Source: Thuidium tamariscinum
Taxonomy: Eukaryota; Streptophyta; Bryopsida; Hypnales; Thuidiaceae
Length of the DNA stretch: 64,000 nucleotides
Direction of reading: 5' to 3'
Assembly (NCBI GenBank): GCA_947034885.2
Contig: OX344751.2
Coordinates: 40,949,082 to 41,013,081 of the forward strand
The translations under genes were made by a program, and so were the position numbers. This document shows, one piece after another, positions 11,760 through 23,427 of this stretch; the first letter of the stretch is position 1; each line of letters begins with the position of its first letter. The notes beneath the pieces are model-generated. The model was not told the DNA's origin. It searched no databases and saw only the letters and a list, made by a program, of their open reading frames with translations.

Positions 11760-14700
11760 TCAATGCATCATTAGGCTCAAGTTCATTGCCTTATTGAAGT
11801 CCTCCAATGCATCTTCATACTTGCCCATCATTCTCTTAGCATCCCCACGCCACCTCAAAGTCATTGCATCATTAGGCTCAAGTTCATTGGCCTTGTTGAA
11901 GTCCTCCAATGCATCTGCAAACTTGCCCATCATTCTCTTAGCATCCCCACGCCACCTCAAAGTCATTGCATCATTAGGCTCAAGTTCATTGGCCTTATTG
12001 AAGTCCTCCAATGCATCTTCATACTTGCCCATCATTCTCTTAGCATCCCCACGCCACCTCAAAGTCATTGCATCATTAGGCTCAAGTTCATTTGCCTTGT
12101 TGAAGTCCTCCAATGCATCTGCAAACTTGCCCATCATTCTCTTAGCATCCCCACGCCACCTCAAAGTCATTGCATCATTAGGCTCAAGTTCATTTGCCTT
12201 ATTGAAGTCCTTCAATGCATCTTCATACTTGCCCATCATTCTCTGAACATCCCCACGCCACCTCAAAGTCATTGCATCATTAGGCTCAAGTTCATTTGCC
12301 TTGTTGAAGTCCTCCAATGCATCTTCATACTTGCCCATCATTCTTTGAGCATCCCCACGCCACCTCAAAGTCATTGCATCACTAGGTTCAAGTTCATTGG
12401 CCTTGTTGAAGTCCTCCAATGCATCTGCAAACTTGCCCATCATTCTCTGAGCATCCCCACGCCACCTCAAAGTCATTGCATCATTAGGCTCAAGTTCATT
12501 GGCCTTGTTGAAGTCCTCCAATGCATCTACGTACTTGTCGATCACATTGTTAACTTTTTCACCAATCTGCAATGTCAAAATCCTATTAAGAGGAAGTTCA
12601 TTGGCCTTGTCCAAATCCTCCAATGCATCTCAAGTAATACTTGCCATTATTCCCCTAAGTTACCAACAACTCCTCAAAAACTTGAAAATATTTGAAAAAC
12701 AATTGTCAATCTTATGAATACCCTCCAATCTATCATCTCTTAACCTTAAATATATGGTCTAAACCTTTTTAACCCCTTAACCTCTAGCAGGTAGTTTTTT
12801 GCTCATAACTTTTGTATAGTTTTCCCTATCAACTTGAAATTTGGAATGAAGGTGAACACAAAAGTTTTACATCTTGTGTAATTTTTTCAATTTTTAAAAA
12901 ATTAGTTTACTATTTTTAAACTGCCCCCGATTGGCTCTCTACCTTGGCCTTATTTGGGAGGGGGGGGGTTTAGTCCTATTTTTGACCCAAAAATGCGAAT
13001 TTTGATCTGAAAATGGTCATGCAAGGACCTCACCTAAAGTTATAGTGTTACACAAGACCAAAAAGAGATTTTTTGAAAATACTATACTGTTCAACCTCCA
13101 CATGTCGTCAAAGTGGCTGACTTTGCGTAAGTGTAGAGAATAGAATTTAATTTTTTCAAAGATGAAATTTGTTGGAAAAGAAAGAACTTTACTTGAAGAA
13201 AAAATAGATTTTTCATTTTCATTTTTTGAATTTCTTTACTATTTTTACCAAATTAGTGAAAAAAGAGTTATTTTCATTGTATTTTCCATTGTCTATAACA
13301 TTTAGAGAAAAAAATTCTTAGGTCTGAATTTCAAGAGACATAATATTCTCATTGCTCTTCAAATTATCCATACTTTTTTCAATTTAAAAAAAAAATTATC
13401 TCAAAGGGTCATAGGACTCACATGACTCATTGATTTTGAGCCATTTTGAGCCAAAATCGGTAAGTGTTTCTTGCAATGACCCTTTAAGAAAATCTTGAGT
13501 TTATAATTTTTTTGTAGGAAATTTATATGGTTATTATTTTCCATATAGAAGTACCAAGCCCAATGCTTCAAAAAGGATTTGTTGAGTATGAACTTTTATT
13601 TAAGTCTAAAGTACATTTGAAGTACAAAATTTGTTTGAATGAATAATGAACAGAAATGACATGAATTTCAAGATAAAAAAACTAATTTCAATAAAATCTT
13701 GAAGTTTTTGCTCGGGAGTTGTAAGCATACCTGGGATATAGAAGACGTATCTGCAATTTCCAAAGTATTGAAGTTACTTTCAAAATCTTACAATAGTTGC
13801 ACACTACAACTTTTGATCTAAAATATATCTAAAATGTATCATTTCGACTTTAAATTATGGTATTCCATATTGCAATTTTATTGTTGTTGGACAGAAAAAC
13901 ATTGTTCCTATACACTACACTATGCTCTATATAAATAATAAACATTAAAAATTTCTACTTACATGATTGAATAGGATGAGGTTAAAAAATATGATTGTAA
14001 ATCTACATATAATACATCTTTTCTAAGATAAGACAAGAAAAATCTTTAGAAATTCAAAATCTTAAAAGTCCAAATACAAACCTGTCATTAGTACATACTT
14101 CACATACTTCAACTCTTTGCAAATGTCATCAAAAGTTGGACGACTTTTTGGCTTGGAATTCCAACATTTTTCAATCAAAGCTCGCAGTTGAAAAGGACAT
14201 TGAGTAGGAAGCTTTGGACGATCACCCTCCAATATCATTGCCTTCATCTTTTTTGGATTGTTAATGTCTCCAAATGGTTGTTCTCCAGTCAATACTTCAT
14301 AGCACACCATTGCAAAGCTATAAATATCACATTTGTGAGGATGCTTTGGTTCTGATGGATTACTCCTTTCAAAATTCATTTGATTGCCTCCACTTTGAAG
14401 TTGTATCAACTCTGGTGCCATCCATCTACTAGTTCCAACGTTCATTGTTTGCTCTGAATTTGTGGTGCTCCCTTTTTTGATTTTGGATACATTAAAGTCC
14501 GCCACCTTAGCTTGAATATATTCCAAATCCATGCCAGGTGTCTTTACACTCCTAATAAGAATGTTGAATGACTTCAAGTCCCTATGCACAATTCCTTGTT
14601 CATGAAGGTACCTGCCTCCTTCTGCTATTTGGTGCATAATATCAATTGCTTCCCAAATATTGAATGGAGGAAAATCATGACTCACTTCCAATCTCTGTTG

Positions 14701-15889
14701 CATCAATTGAAAGAGGTCTCCATCCATCAACTCCATGAAAATGGAACACTTTTGTCTCTCTTGTGTATAACAAAACATTGATGTGATGTTGGGATGGCAA
14801 AGTCGTGCAAGGATACTAACTTCTTTTAGAAACTCCGGATTACTTTTCCCATGGAAAACTTTTACAGCAACTTCCATTTGCAACCACATGGCTTTGAATA
14901 CAGTAGCTGAAGCCCCTCTCCCAATAGACACCCCTTTTTCTACCTTTTCGGAGATACTTCTCCACAAGGCCAAATATTCAGAAAAATCCCATTTTGATTC
15001 TGGAATACATGTGCTTGGAATTGGGGCCACTTGTAAAAGTCTTTGAAGCAAATAACTTGCCAAATCTTTCTTGTCTCCATGCAATGAAGGCAAGGCCAAT
15101 GAAATTTTCTTCAAGAGATTTTCTTTGTCCACGGAGGCCTTTGTTTCAACAATTTCATTGACATCCTTGCTAATATTTTCCACTTGATCCAAGGTTAAAC
15201 CTCCAAATGCTCCACAATTCTTAGACAAGGCAACTTGGCACAACTCCAAATGAAATCCCGTGGATGAAACAAACTTCGATGTGTTTGTTAGTGTCATTGC
15301 ACTTGATATCCATGCATCTTGGCTACACCCTTTGATGAATCTTTCAATTTCGGTAGCCAACACAAAGAGTAGCTTAAAGCTTAAATGATGTTTTTCCAAT
15401 GTTGTAGGCGCATATGATCCAATGTGTGCATCACATGATATCTTTAAAATCACATTGGAACTTTCAATGACCTCTTTGAGTTTATCAACAAGATATTGGC
15501 ATTGTTCATTGTTGAATGCTTGTGCATGCATAACTTGCACACGTTTGTTACAAGCCAACAAAAGTTTTGAGTATGTTGCCAACTCCTTTTCAAGATTCAT
15601 ATTGTCTCCTGCTCACATTCATTGCATATTGTCAAAATTCTTTAGCTAACAAGAATATTGTCATATTAACAATTAACTAACATCATAGGTGGTGGCATGT
15701 ATTTATTGACAATCATCTTTATTTTTAGACATGAGATGGTCATCATATATTCTTAAGAAAGTGAGTATATATAACTATATCTTCTTGAAAACAAAAATAA
15801 TAATGCAAAATAAAAATGGTAGAAGAATCACCCTCATAGTGTCTTGTTGATGAAGAAGGTAGACCATCCATACAATTTGGAACTGCCAT
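11760..15889 (-). CDS. TKL-type protein kinase fused to a C-terminal TPR array
   Basis: Likely a cytosolic Ser/Thr kinase whose TPRs bind partner proteins. Proposed exons: 15,889-15,832, 15,608-14,082 and 12,628-11,760. Joining exon 2 (..GACAG|GTTTG) to exon 3 (..TTGAG|ATGCA) rebuilds GAT and enters the first TPR in frame. Counting from the Met at 15,600, residues 1-200 are a helical plant N-terminal region. The kinase spans about 225-500: Gly loop GRGASATV 227-234, VAVK Lys247, HRDLKSFN 339-346, DFN 368-370 instead of DFG, APE 395-397, and Arg487 before PTF. Eight 34-residue TPR units follow, then a broken ninth. Length is about 795 residues, or 817 with the small first exon. A one-base deletion near 11,789 shifts the frame and gives the TGA at 11,760-11,762. 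The gene may be functional; the DFN and the frayed end are the caveats. Confidence 0.85.
11763..12628 (-). repeat. tandem TPR-coding repeat, 102-bp unit
   Basis: Eight full 34-codon units plus a partial ninth. Each shows the TPR pattern (W-R-G...G-(Y/F)..A...F.KA..L.P.D). The first is divergent; the next seven are almost identical in DNA as well as protein. Units end alternately in GKFA and GKYE over the distal half, so the latest amplification step copied 204-bp dimers. The ninth unit has a one-base deletion near 11,789 and, in the original frame, a further TAA at 11,734-11,736. Confidence 0.9.
12772..13482 (-). mobile_element. MITE copy in the kinase-TPR intron
   Basis: About 711 bp inside intron 14,081-12,629. 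It matches 16,452-17,181 in the same orientation and 47,992-48,718 in the opposite one. The right end is ...AAGTGTTTCTTGCAATGACCC. The left inverted repeat is missing, so the copy is truncated by about 20 bp. It makes up about half of the intron and is non-coding. Confidence 0.7.
15832..15889 (-). CDS. proposed first exon of the kinase-TPR gene
   Basis: Read on the minus strand, an ATG at 15,889 opens 19 codons (MAVPNCMDGLPSSSTRHYE) plus one base, ending at a GTGATT donor. Joining to an acceptor at 15,610-15,609 (GAGCAG|GAGACAAT) reads Gly-Asp-Asn-Met and enters the long exon in frame. The 223-bp intron and the phase match are suggestive, but short exons match by chance fairly often; translation could instead start at the ATG at 15,600. 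Confidence 0.4.
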
Positions 15890-16451
15890 GATTTAATATG
15901 CTTCCAATACCATATTGTCAAAATTTGTTTTCAAACTGCCACAATCAATCACATGGTCTTAGTAATTAAAATAATTGAACATATCTACAATTGTTTACAA
16001 AATGTGATCAAACTACTAAAGTCAAATAAAAAAATCAAGCAAAATAGTACATATACAAAGGAACATAAGAAAGCTATTCAAATTCAACCAAAAACTAAAT
16101 ATCTTAATACATCACAAAATAGATTGTCAAAAAATCCCTACACCTATAGAATTGAAACATTACTTGAAAGAAATCCTTTCCTATCTCCATTCTATCCTAC
16201 TGGCACACTATATTAATTCAAACCTAATAGAACACACTATTTTCAATGCACCATATTGATGTCAAAGATATTATGTCCAAATTTGGTTTGCTCATATAAT
16301 TCCTTGCTCTGATGTTCTGCTACGTATGCTATGAAAATGGTTTATCAAATCACAACAACAATATAAATGAGATGCAAATACATTACATCACTTCGCTTTT
16401 ATCAAATCAAATTCCTACCACCATTTTACATTGAATAAAAACAACATAATT
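15890..16451. other. upstream region of the kinase-TPR gene
   Basis: AT-rich, with no other gene. It should hold the promoter of the minus-strand gene. I see no clear TATA box at a convincing distance. The word ATTTTGACAATATG occurs both here (near 15,910) and near 15,630. Confidence 0.3.
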
Positions 16452-17181
16452 GGGTGATTGCAAGAACACTTGTCCTTTTTTTTTGTCCCCTTGACCTTTA
16501 CTAGGTAGTTTTTTGGTTATAAATTTTTCATCTTTTGTTAGTTTGACTTTAAATTTGTAATGAAGGTGCACACAAAAGTTTTACATGTTACGTAATTTTT
16601 TCAATTTTTTTTCAATTTTTTTACTATCTTTAAATTGCTCCCGATTGGGTGCCTACTTTGGTCATTTTGGAGGTTTTTAGTCCTATTTTTGACCCAAAAA
16701 AGCAAATTTTGAGCTAATAATTGGCATGCATAGACCTCTAGTATAGTTATAGAATCCCTAAAACTATTTTTTGAAAATATAAAACTGTCCAACTTCCACA
16801 TGTGCTCAAAATGTACTACCAAGGTGCACTTGTACAAAACACATAATATTTTCTTTGAAGATGAAATTTACTAGAGAAGAATCATCTTTAAGTTTTAAAA
16901 AAACAAATTCTTTTTATTTTATTTTTTTGAATTTTTTTTTGAATTTTAAAAAAATCAAAGAAAAAAGTGTCTATTTTCATTATATTTTCTATTGTCCTTT
17001 TATTGTGCATAACTCTTAGAGATAAATTTTCTTAGGCTTGAATATTAGGAGACATAATATTCTTATTTTTCTTCAAATTATCCATATTTTATTTATTTAT
17101 TTAAATATTCCAAAAGTTACAGGACTCATGGAAGTAGGCCATTTTTGAGACAAAACTGATAAGTGTTTCTTGCAACGACCC
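16452..17181. mobile_element. MITE with GGGTSRTTGCAAGAA ends, complete copy
   Basis: 730 bp bounded by GGGTGATTGCAAGAACACTT and, inverted, ...GTTTCTTGCAACGACCC. Flanks are AATT and AACT, a possible decayed 4-bp target duplication; the 48-kb copy has a perfect TGGA duplication. Non-coding. The interior is shared with the copies at 12,772, 19,075 and 47,992. Confidence 0.7.
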
Positions 17182-19074
17182 AACTAATAAATTACCTATC
17201 TACACCATTGCATGCTATATAGGATTGCATTTAAAGTACATCCAATAACTTGCCATACTTTAGTATTGACATTAGACTTCAAACCACAAGGATAAAACTA
17301 TCATTAAACAATACTGCTCATTTTTATACAACATAATTTCAATGTAAAAAATTAGCAATATGATATAGAATATTCTCAAACAATATCCAAGCAATATGCA
17401 TTTTAAGACTTTAAAGGACATTAACAACTAAAATCTCTTAAAGGCCTCCTCCAAAATTGTCTCAAGATTATTGTTAGGCTAATTGAAGTGGAGACTAAGA
17501 AGTTTTATTAGGAAGTATCCAATTTATAAATCACTAGGAATTTAGAGATTGAAAAACCATTGCTTTAAAGTACTTGAGTGGGAAGTTCTATTATAGACAT
17601 CCATCATAGCATCATGAAAATTACGCAAGAAATATGCATTTCAAAGTGCATTCCTTGCTTAAACTTTGTAACACTATTAAAGCTTAATAATTGAAAGAAC
17701 CAATCAGTCACTTAATATCAATGCAATGTGGTCACAAATATAGTTCACAATTGCCACATGTAACATTCCAAGTGGCACTCAACAAAATTGAGCTTTCAAT
17801 TATAACAAGGCAAACTTCAACTTGCACCAGTTTAAAAAAGAGGTATATATCATAGTCCCCTCTCTACATTGCCTCATTTCACCCCTCCTTAATCAAAAGT
17901 TTCTTCAAGCTCATTGATTAAATCATGCTCCTCAAATAATCATTTGCATGTTTCCAAACAAAGCCTAGTGTGAAGCATTAGAGGAATTTCAAGGTCTCTA
18001 AGAGACTATTTTAAGGTTGTTCTCTAAAACTATTCTTAATGCTACAAACCAATCATTATTGGTCTAAATTTTTGAATTTTAAGAAAAACTTGAAAAAAAT
18101 TTGAAACTTTTTAGAATGTATGAAAAAGCTAAGAAATGATTTTAATTAAAATATTTGATAATAAATTAATATTATTAATATATAATAATATCTAACTTGG
18201 CATTTATTTGACCATGTTAGATCACTGATAAGGCAACATTTCTAACATTCCCATGCTTTCAAAACAAGACTACAAGTCCAAAACGTACAGACACTTTTCC
18301 TAAACAAATTCTATAGGAATTATTAATGCATAATAGACACATCAATGATCAATTAAGAGGTGTTGAAGTAAAAAAGTTTGATGAAATTACTAGCAAACTC
18401 TAAAAGTTAAGAGAAATGCAAACCAAGTGGTTGGTAATTACCACACTCTAATAATATTTTACAAATATTCGAAGTTGAGAATATAAGATAGCTTATACTT
18501 AACATTAGACTATCCTTCAATGGCTTATAACTTATATTAAAGCAAAAAATGTCACATCTTTCATTGATTGCATTTGAAAAGTTGTCATTTGGGATCATAC
18601 AAGCATTCATTTGAAGTCTTCTTTATGGTATTAGAAAATGGTAAATGTTGCAACTTGGTGCTTCAACCCTATAATGTCTATTAAATGATATCCTTCAACA
18701 ATATTAATAAAATTGATTAAAACAAAATTATGAAATAAAATAAAATATGGACAATACTTCATATGCCATAGTAATTCATTACATAATAATTTTACTAAAA
18801 TATTAATATATTATTATATTTTATCAATCAATATACTATATTTATTGAGTACTATCTACCCATGTTATAATTTACATCAATATTGGGTGCCCAAAATGTA
18901 CTAAAGTCTACTAATTAATGTTGAAAATAAACCCTTGTTAAGTGAAAAAAAATACATAAAATGTAATCAAAACATACTTCAACCAACTTCAAGCTAAATC
19001 CACGCAATACTAAAAACATTGCAACTAAAACACAAGCTTGGCCATGATAAGAATATCTTCATTTACATATTGTG
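17182..19074. other. AT-rich intergenic DNA
   Basis: No gene, long repeat or hairpin that I can support. Several short T/A runs near 18,150-18,200 and 18,780-18,850. Confidence 0.3.
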
Positions 19075-19529
19075 GGGTCCTTGCAAGAGAAAGCTACTCA
19101 TTTAAATTAAAAAATAGCAATGATATTCAAATATTATAACTTTTGGAATAACTTTTAAAAAAATAAAATAAAATATAGATAATTTATTACATGTGGAAGT
19201 TGTAGACAATTTACTATTTTTAGAAAATCACTTGTAGAATTGGGTAACTTTAATAAAAATCTTTATATTCAAATTTGAGCTTCAAATTAGTATTTTTGAA
19301 TCAAATACAATTCTAGGACCTTCAAGAATGGCCAAGGTAGATACCCAATAGAAATCTAATTAAAAATAGTAAACTAATATTTTAAGAAAAAAACCAACAT
19401 TTAAAATTATTACTTCTACCTTCACTTCAAGTTTCATAGTAAATGGACAAATGAAGCAAAAGTTGACAGATAAAACTACCTGTCTAGGGTCAACGGGACA
19501 AAAAAAAGACAAGTTTCTTACAACCACCC
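19075..19529. mobile_element. shortened, inverted copy of the same MITE family
   Basis: Starts GGGTCCTTGCAAGAGAAAG and ends ...AAGTTTCTTACAACCACCC. It carries the TTTGAGCTT..., ATTCTAGGACCTTC and CTACCTGTCTAGG-type interior words of the family in inverse orientation, but about 270 bp are missing and the ends are degraded. No target duplication is recognisable. Confidence 0.5.
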
Positions 19530-21040
19530 TACCAATGGAAAATCCATACTAATTAAGGCTACCTAAATGAATAAGTTGCAAAAGATGAAGAAACATAACA
19601 AAGAATATGAACTAGCTTAAATCAATTTTAAATGCATTAATCCTATGAACAATGACAACAAACATTTTCCTATACTCTTGTCACTACACAAAGAGACATG
19701 CACATAGTTTAACGCACACTTGTAGGTGAAAATTCCCATTGTTAGCAAGGCTTTGTGAGAATTCTAATTGTCAACAAGGCTTTATTTCTCATAGCTTCAT
19801 ACCTATGCAAAATTGGAAATTCTCACACTTTGAAAACCCATTAGATGAAATTTGAGGACATTGGAAGACTACAAGTTCCCAGACCACAAGAACATAATTT
19901 TTGCTGCAAGAACTTGAATCCTATAAGGTCAAGACACTGCCATGTAAGTAGAAACAAAAATCGAATTTTTAAATATTTTATTTATTTTATTTTCATATTT
20001 TGAGATTCAAATTTTTACTTTTGTTTTTAATTTTTATTAATGCTGGCCTAACAATTGCCAACAACATCAAGAGTTGTTTCAAGAACTGACCTGAAACATC
20101 CCTATAATGCCTTCAAATTTCATCTAATGCATAGATCAAATATAAATATAATTCAAAACTATTATCCCAAATTAGGCAAAGTAATCTATAACAACATTTC
20201 AAGGGACATGCACAAATAATGCAAATAGGCTATTCAACATTGCAAACACAACTACACGCAATGCATTATTCCCAAAGCAACACATTAGAATGTCATAACA
20301 AGCAAACAATATAGGCCAACCATAATTCTCGTATCAAAGGACCCTTGGTAGTTCCAAAAACAAATGCTTTGAAAGGAGAGACAAGAATATAAGGAGAAAC
20401 AAGAATATAAGAGACATGAACCTTTAATCTAGTAGGTAGGAACAATATTAAAGTACACATTCAAAACAAAGCGACAAATATCAAATTCTAAACTTTTCAT
20501 ACAGATCAGTAGAAAGAAATTAAAGTCCTAAAACCCTAAAACTCAATTGATGGTGTGTTTCACAAAACATGCAAGTACGTGTCATCCACACTGACGCCTT
20601 CATAATTGAGGTACCATTCCCGTGTTCATATGTGTATTATGTTATGAAAAGCTGGTCTAGACCCTGAGCAAATGATTCATATGCCATTCTATCACCCTAA
20701 AATTTAACGTTTGTTAAGGAGAGACCAAAAACCCACGCCGTTTGTGTGGTGCATTGCATCTAAATATCTAATTCATTCGCCCATGACAAAGGAATCTTAA
20801 ATTGCAAACTGGCTCAGTCCTACCCTGGAGAATCTACCCAACTGATTGAGACGTACAACGGAGATCAACAAGTTGCAGGAGAACCGATCAGAACTTGCTT
20901 GCCCAATGTCAGACTGAATCAATCCTCACCAAGAATCTATTGACCAAGACAGACATCTCGATCCCAGCCATACCAACAAAGATGCAAATGCAGCTACTCG
21001 TACCTGGAGGTGAGAATTTGCACGGAGCTTGCAGGCTTTT
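19530..21040. other. intergenic DNA rising in GC toward 21 kb
   Basis: No supported gene. The AT-rich part (19.5-20.5 kb) passes into more balanced sequence from about 20.6 kb, which may be the edge of the former gene region at 21.0-21.7 kb. Confidence 0.3.
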
Positions 21041-21660
21041 CTTCCCCTAGTTGACTTCACGGCTCTGCAAGAGAGAAAATCGCCACAGATTAGTATTCAA
21101 GATCGAGCATACATTACCACTTCTGCAAACCAAAACCGAAACTCTTAACTTAGAACTCCAAACCACCAAGACCGAGTGCACCCAGAGCATGATGCGTAAC
21201 GCCTGACGGCGAAACCGGTGATAAGTACTGCAACAACTCACAACACAAGTTGCTCTCGTGCAAACAATTCGGAGAGGGCTTCCGATTGTCGGCAAGCCCA
21301 AGAGAGCCGAGACTTCACCTCGATTGACAAGCATCCGCACGACCCACCAATCGAAATTCGCAGGAGAGCCCGAATCCAACCTTCGCGAGCGGGGCCACGC
21401 CCGCTGCGTTCCGCAAGATTGCACGGGCCAAGTGCGTGGAGTAGCGACGTCGGAGAACTAGGAAAGGGTTCTGTCGGCTCTGCGGGCGGAAGCTCGGCGT
21501 GCAAAGGACGCCACCAGCACTGCTGCAGACCTAATAGGGCAAACACGAAAAGTCTCCCCCGCCTCACCGGCCTGGGCCCCACCTCATCTCAGCTCGACAG
21601 GACCTCCCCCGCCCCCGAGTTGGCACCGGCACCCCGCTAGCCCCAGTTTACCGCCCGGCG
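21041..21660. other. GC-rich island, possible 5' exon region of a decayed gene
   Basis: Locally GC- and CpG-rich, in contrast to its surroundings. Open frames exist on both strands (plus 21,218-21,640; minus 21,582-21,238), but neither matches a family I recognise, and high GC alone lengthens frames. The island leads into a strong donor, AACACG|GTAAGT, at 21,717/21,718, so it may be a 5' leader or first exon. A 38-bp piece beginning GTGCGTGGAGTAGCGACG near 21,436 recurs at 23,450. Confidence 0.35.
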
Positions 21661-22172
21661 TCCGTCGTCTCTTTTCTCCTTACAACCAACTGGTGCGCAA
21701 AACCGTGTTGAAACACGGTAAGTGCACTAGGGGTAGTCACTTCTTCCACAGGGGCTGAACTTGGATAGTGGAAGCACTAAAAACCGTGCACATAAGGAAT
21801 TCAGTATAGTTGGAGGCAGCTTTTTCTAAAAATGATATTTTTCTAGTGTTAGCAAGTGAAAATCATGAATATTAAAATAAAAATAGATTTTTTGGAGGTT
21901 GTATGTAATTTCTCTGATTTTTCAAAGTGTTGGCTCCCTAGACCACTAAAATTGTGCAATAGGTGCATCCAAAACTAAACCCTGCTAAAATCAATAGTGA
22001 ACCAATTAGATATTTATATGTGTCCTTGAAAGGCATCAGTCAATTAAAATCAAGCATGTGGCGAACACATTAAAGGAACTCTACTGATGCAATTAGGTGA
22101 ATCTACAATCTACCGCATGCCCGCATGGGACACGTTTAGGAATGGGTGTTTCTCCCTTATTATTGTTTGCAG
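21618..22172 (+). repeat. duplicated module A, upstream part of a SEC14-type gene
   Basis: Matches 24,482-24,980 in the same orientation, including the donor ACG|GTAAGT and the following intron-like text. It ends at the acceptor TTGTTTGCAG just before the SEC14-like exon at 22,173. The match suggests segmental duplication of a gene start. Confidence 0.6.
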
Positions 22173-22300
22173 ACTATGAAGCCGTTTCTAGATACCAAAA
22201 TAATTTGCAAAGTGAAGTTCATGTACAGCAATAAAGTTGTATGAAGTTGCTGAGTGAACTCTTTGATTCGAGGTAGATGGAGAAGTTACTTTAAGCCATA
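22173..22300 (+). pseudogene. SEC14/CRAL-TRIO exon fragment, copy 1
   Basis: After the acceptor TTGTTTGCAG, the frame reads MKPFLDT and continues with words homologous to the two better copies at 25,810 and 34,997 (TTCATGTACAGCAA, AGTTGCTGAGTGAACTCTTTGATT). Later codons are disrupted and homology fades within about 130 bp. SEC14-type domains transfer or sense phospholipids; this piece is too short to work. Confidence 0.5.
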
Positions 22301-22589
22301 AAGGCATAAATGTCAAAAGTAAATGTTTTTGTCTCCAGTTGATGATAAATTTTTATTTTGTATTATTAGAATTGAAGTGCAACTATTCATCTTCATAATT
22401 TTGTGTAAAAAGGAGAGATCTATCTTCTACACTGTTTTGATTTCTAATGAGTGCTTTGGGATTTTTTTAACCAATGATTCCCACAGTATCAAATAGATGA
22501 TATCCAATTTCACCAGTTCTTCCTATAAGGATTAATAAGGGAAGCTACATATTCAATATCTACTAAAGTATACTAAAATAAATTTCTTT

Positions 22590-23335
22590 TGTCTACAGTA
22601 AAAATAAATCAAGGCTTGCAAGCTTGCACTTGATAAGTTATAAGCCAATAATGACAAGAAATGTCCACCCATCATCATCATCATTCAAAATGGGGTACAT
22701 GTATTTGGATAAAAAATTAACACTTGAGCTAAGATATAAGATTGTCTTCATTTGTAACAATATATGAGAGGAAGATTTAATTGAGAATAGTACAAAAGAA
22801 CTCAAACATGGCACCAAACTCCATCTACCTCCAATTTGGATGCTATAAGGAATTTCATCCTATATTTTTTATCAAATCTAATTTAGATATTTTATTGCAC
22901 ATCTTTATGATTACCAATATTGATGATATGAAATATACACAATTTGAATATAGTATGAGAGCCTAGAAGATCTTAGCATCAATAGAAGTCACAATACAAA
23001 AATTGTTCTTTGTAAATGAACAAAGGAACTACAATAGCAATTCTATAATTTCCAATGAATATGTAACATGTAGGCTTCTACATCACTCAATAGTATTACC
23101 AACAATCCACAATACTAGTACAATTCGTGAAGAACAAAATTTGACAAGCTCAAAGGTGGCTCAAATTTGTCAAAGAGGGCAAAATTTCATCCAAAATTCC
23201 TTCACTAGTGAAAATCCCAATGTCACCAAGTTTACAACATGAGATATAATTTCCAATATTAGCATTTGGCATCCACATGGGGAATCACAATAAACTTCTG
23301 AGCAGTTTTAGGAACTTCAAGGCCATATTTGTTAT
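22590..23335. repeat. duplicated module B, first copy
   Basis: Direct match to about 29,010-29,800: shared AAATGGGG, GGCTTGCA..GCTTGCACTTGATAA, CCTAGAAGATCTTAGCAT and GGCATCCA words in the same order. Non-coding; small open frames in it are not conserved between the copies. Confidence 0.55.
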
Positions 23336-23427
23336 ATTGAGACTTTTTGTAGATTTTGAGACAAAATGCTAGTTATTGGAAAATTCATTTTTATAAATAG
23401 TAATTGAAATAAATAATAAATAATGCT

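Noticed and set aside
11659-12717. Plus-strand repetitive frames of 72-195 codons
   Set aside because: Antisense of the TPR array; the repeat period carries through all frames.
21218-21640. 140-codon open frame in the GC-rich island
   Set aside because: GC-rich sequence lengthens frames on both strands; low-complexity composition and no conservation in the duplicated module at 24.5 kb.
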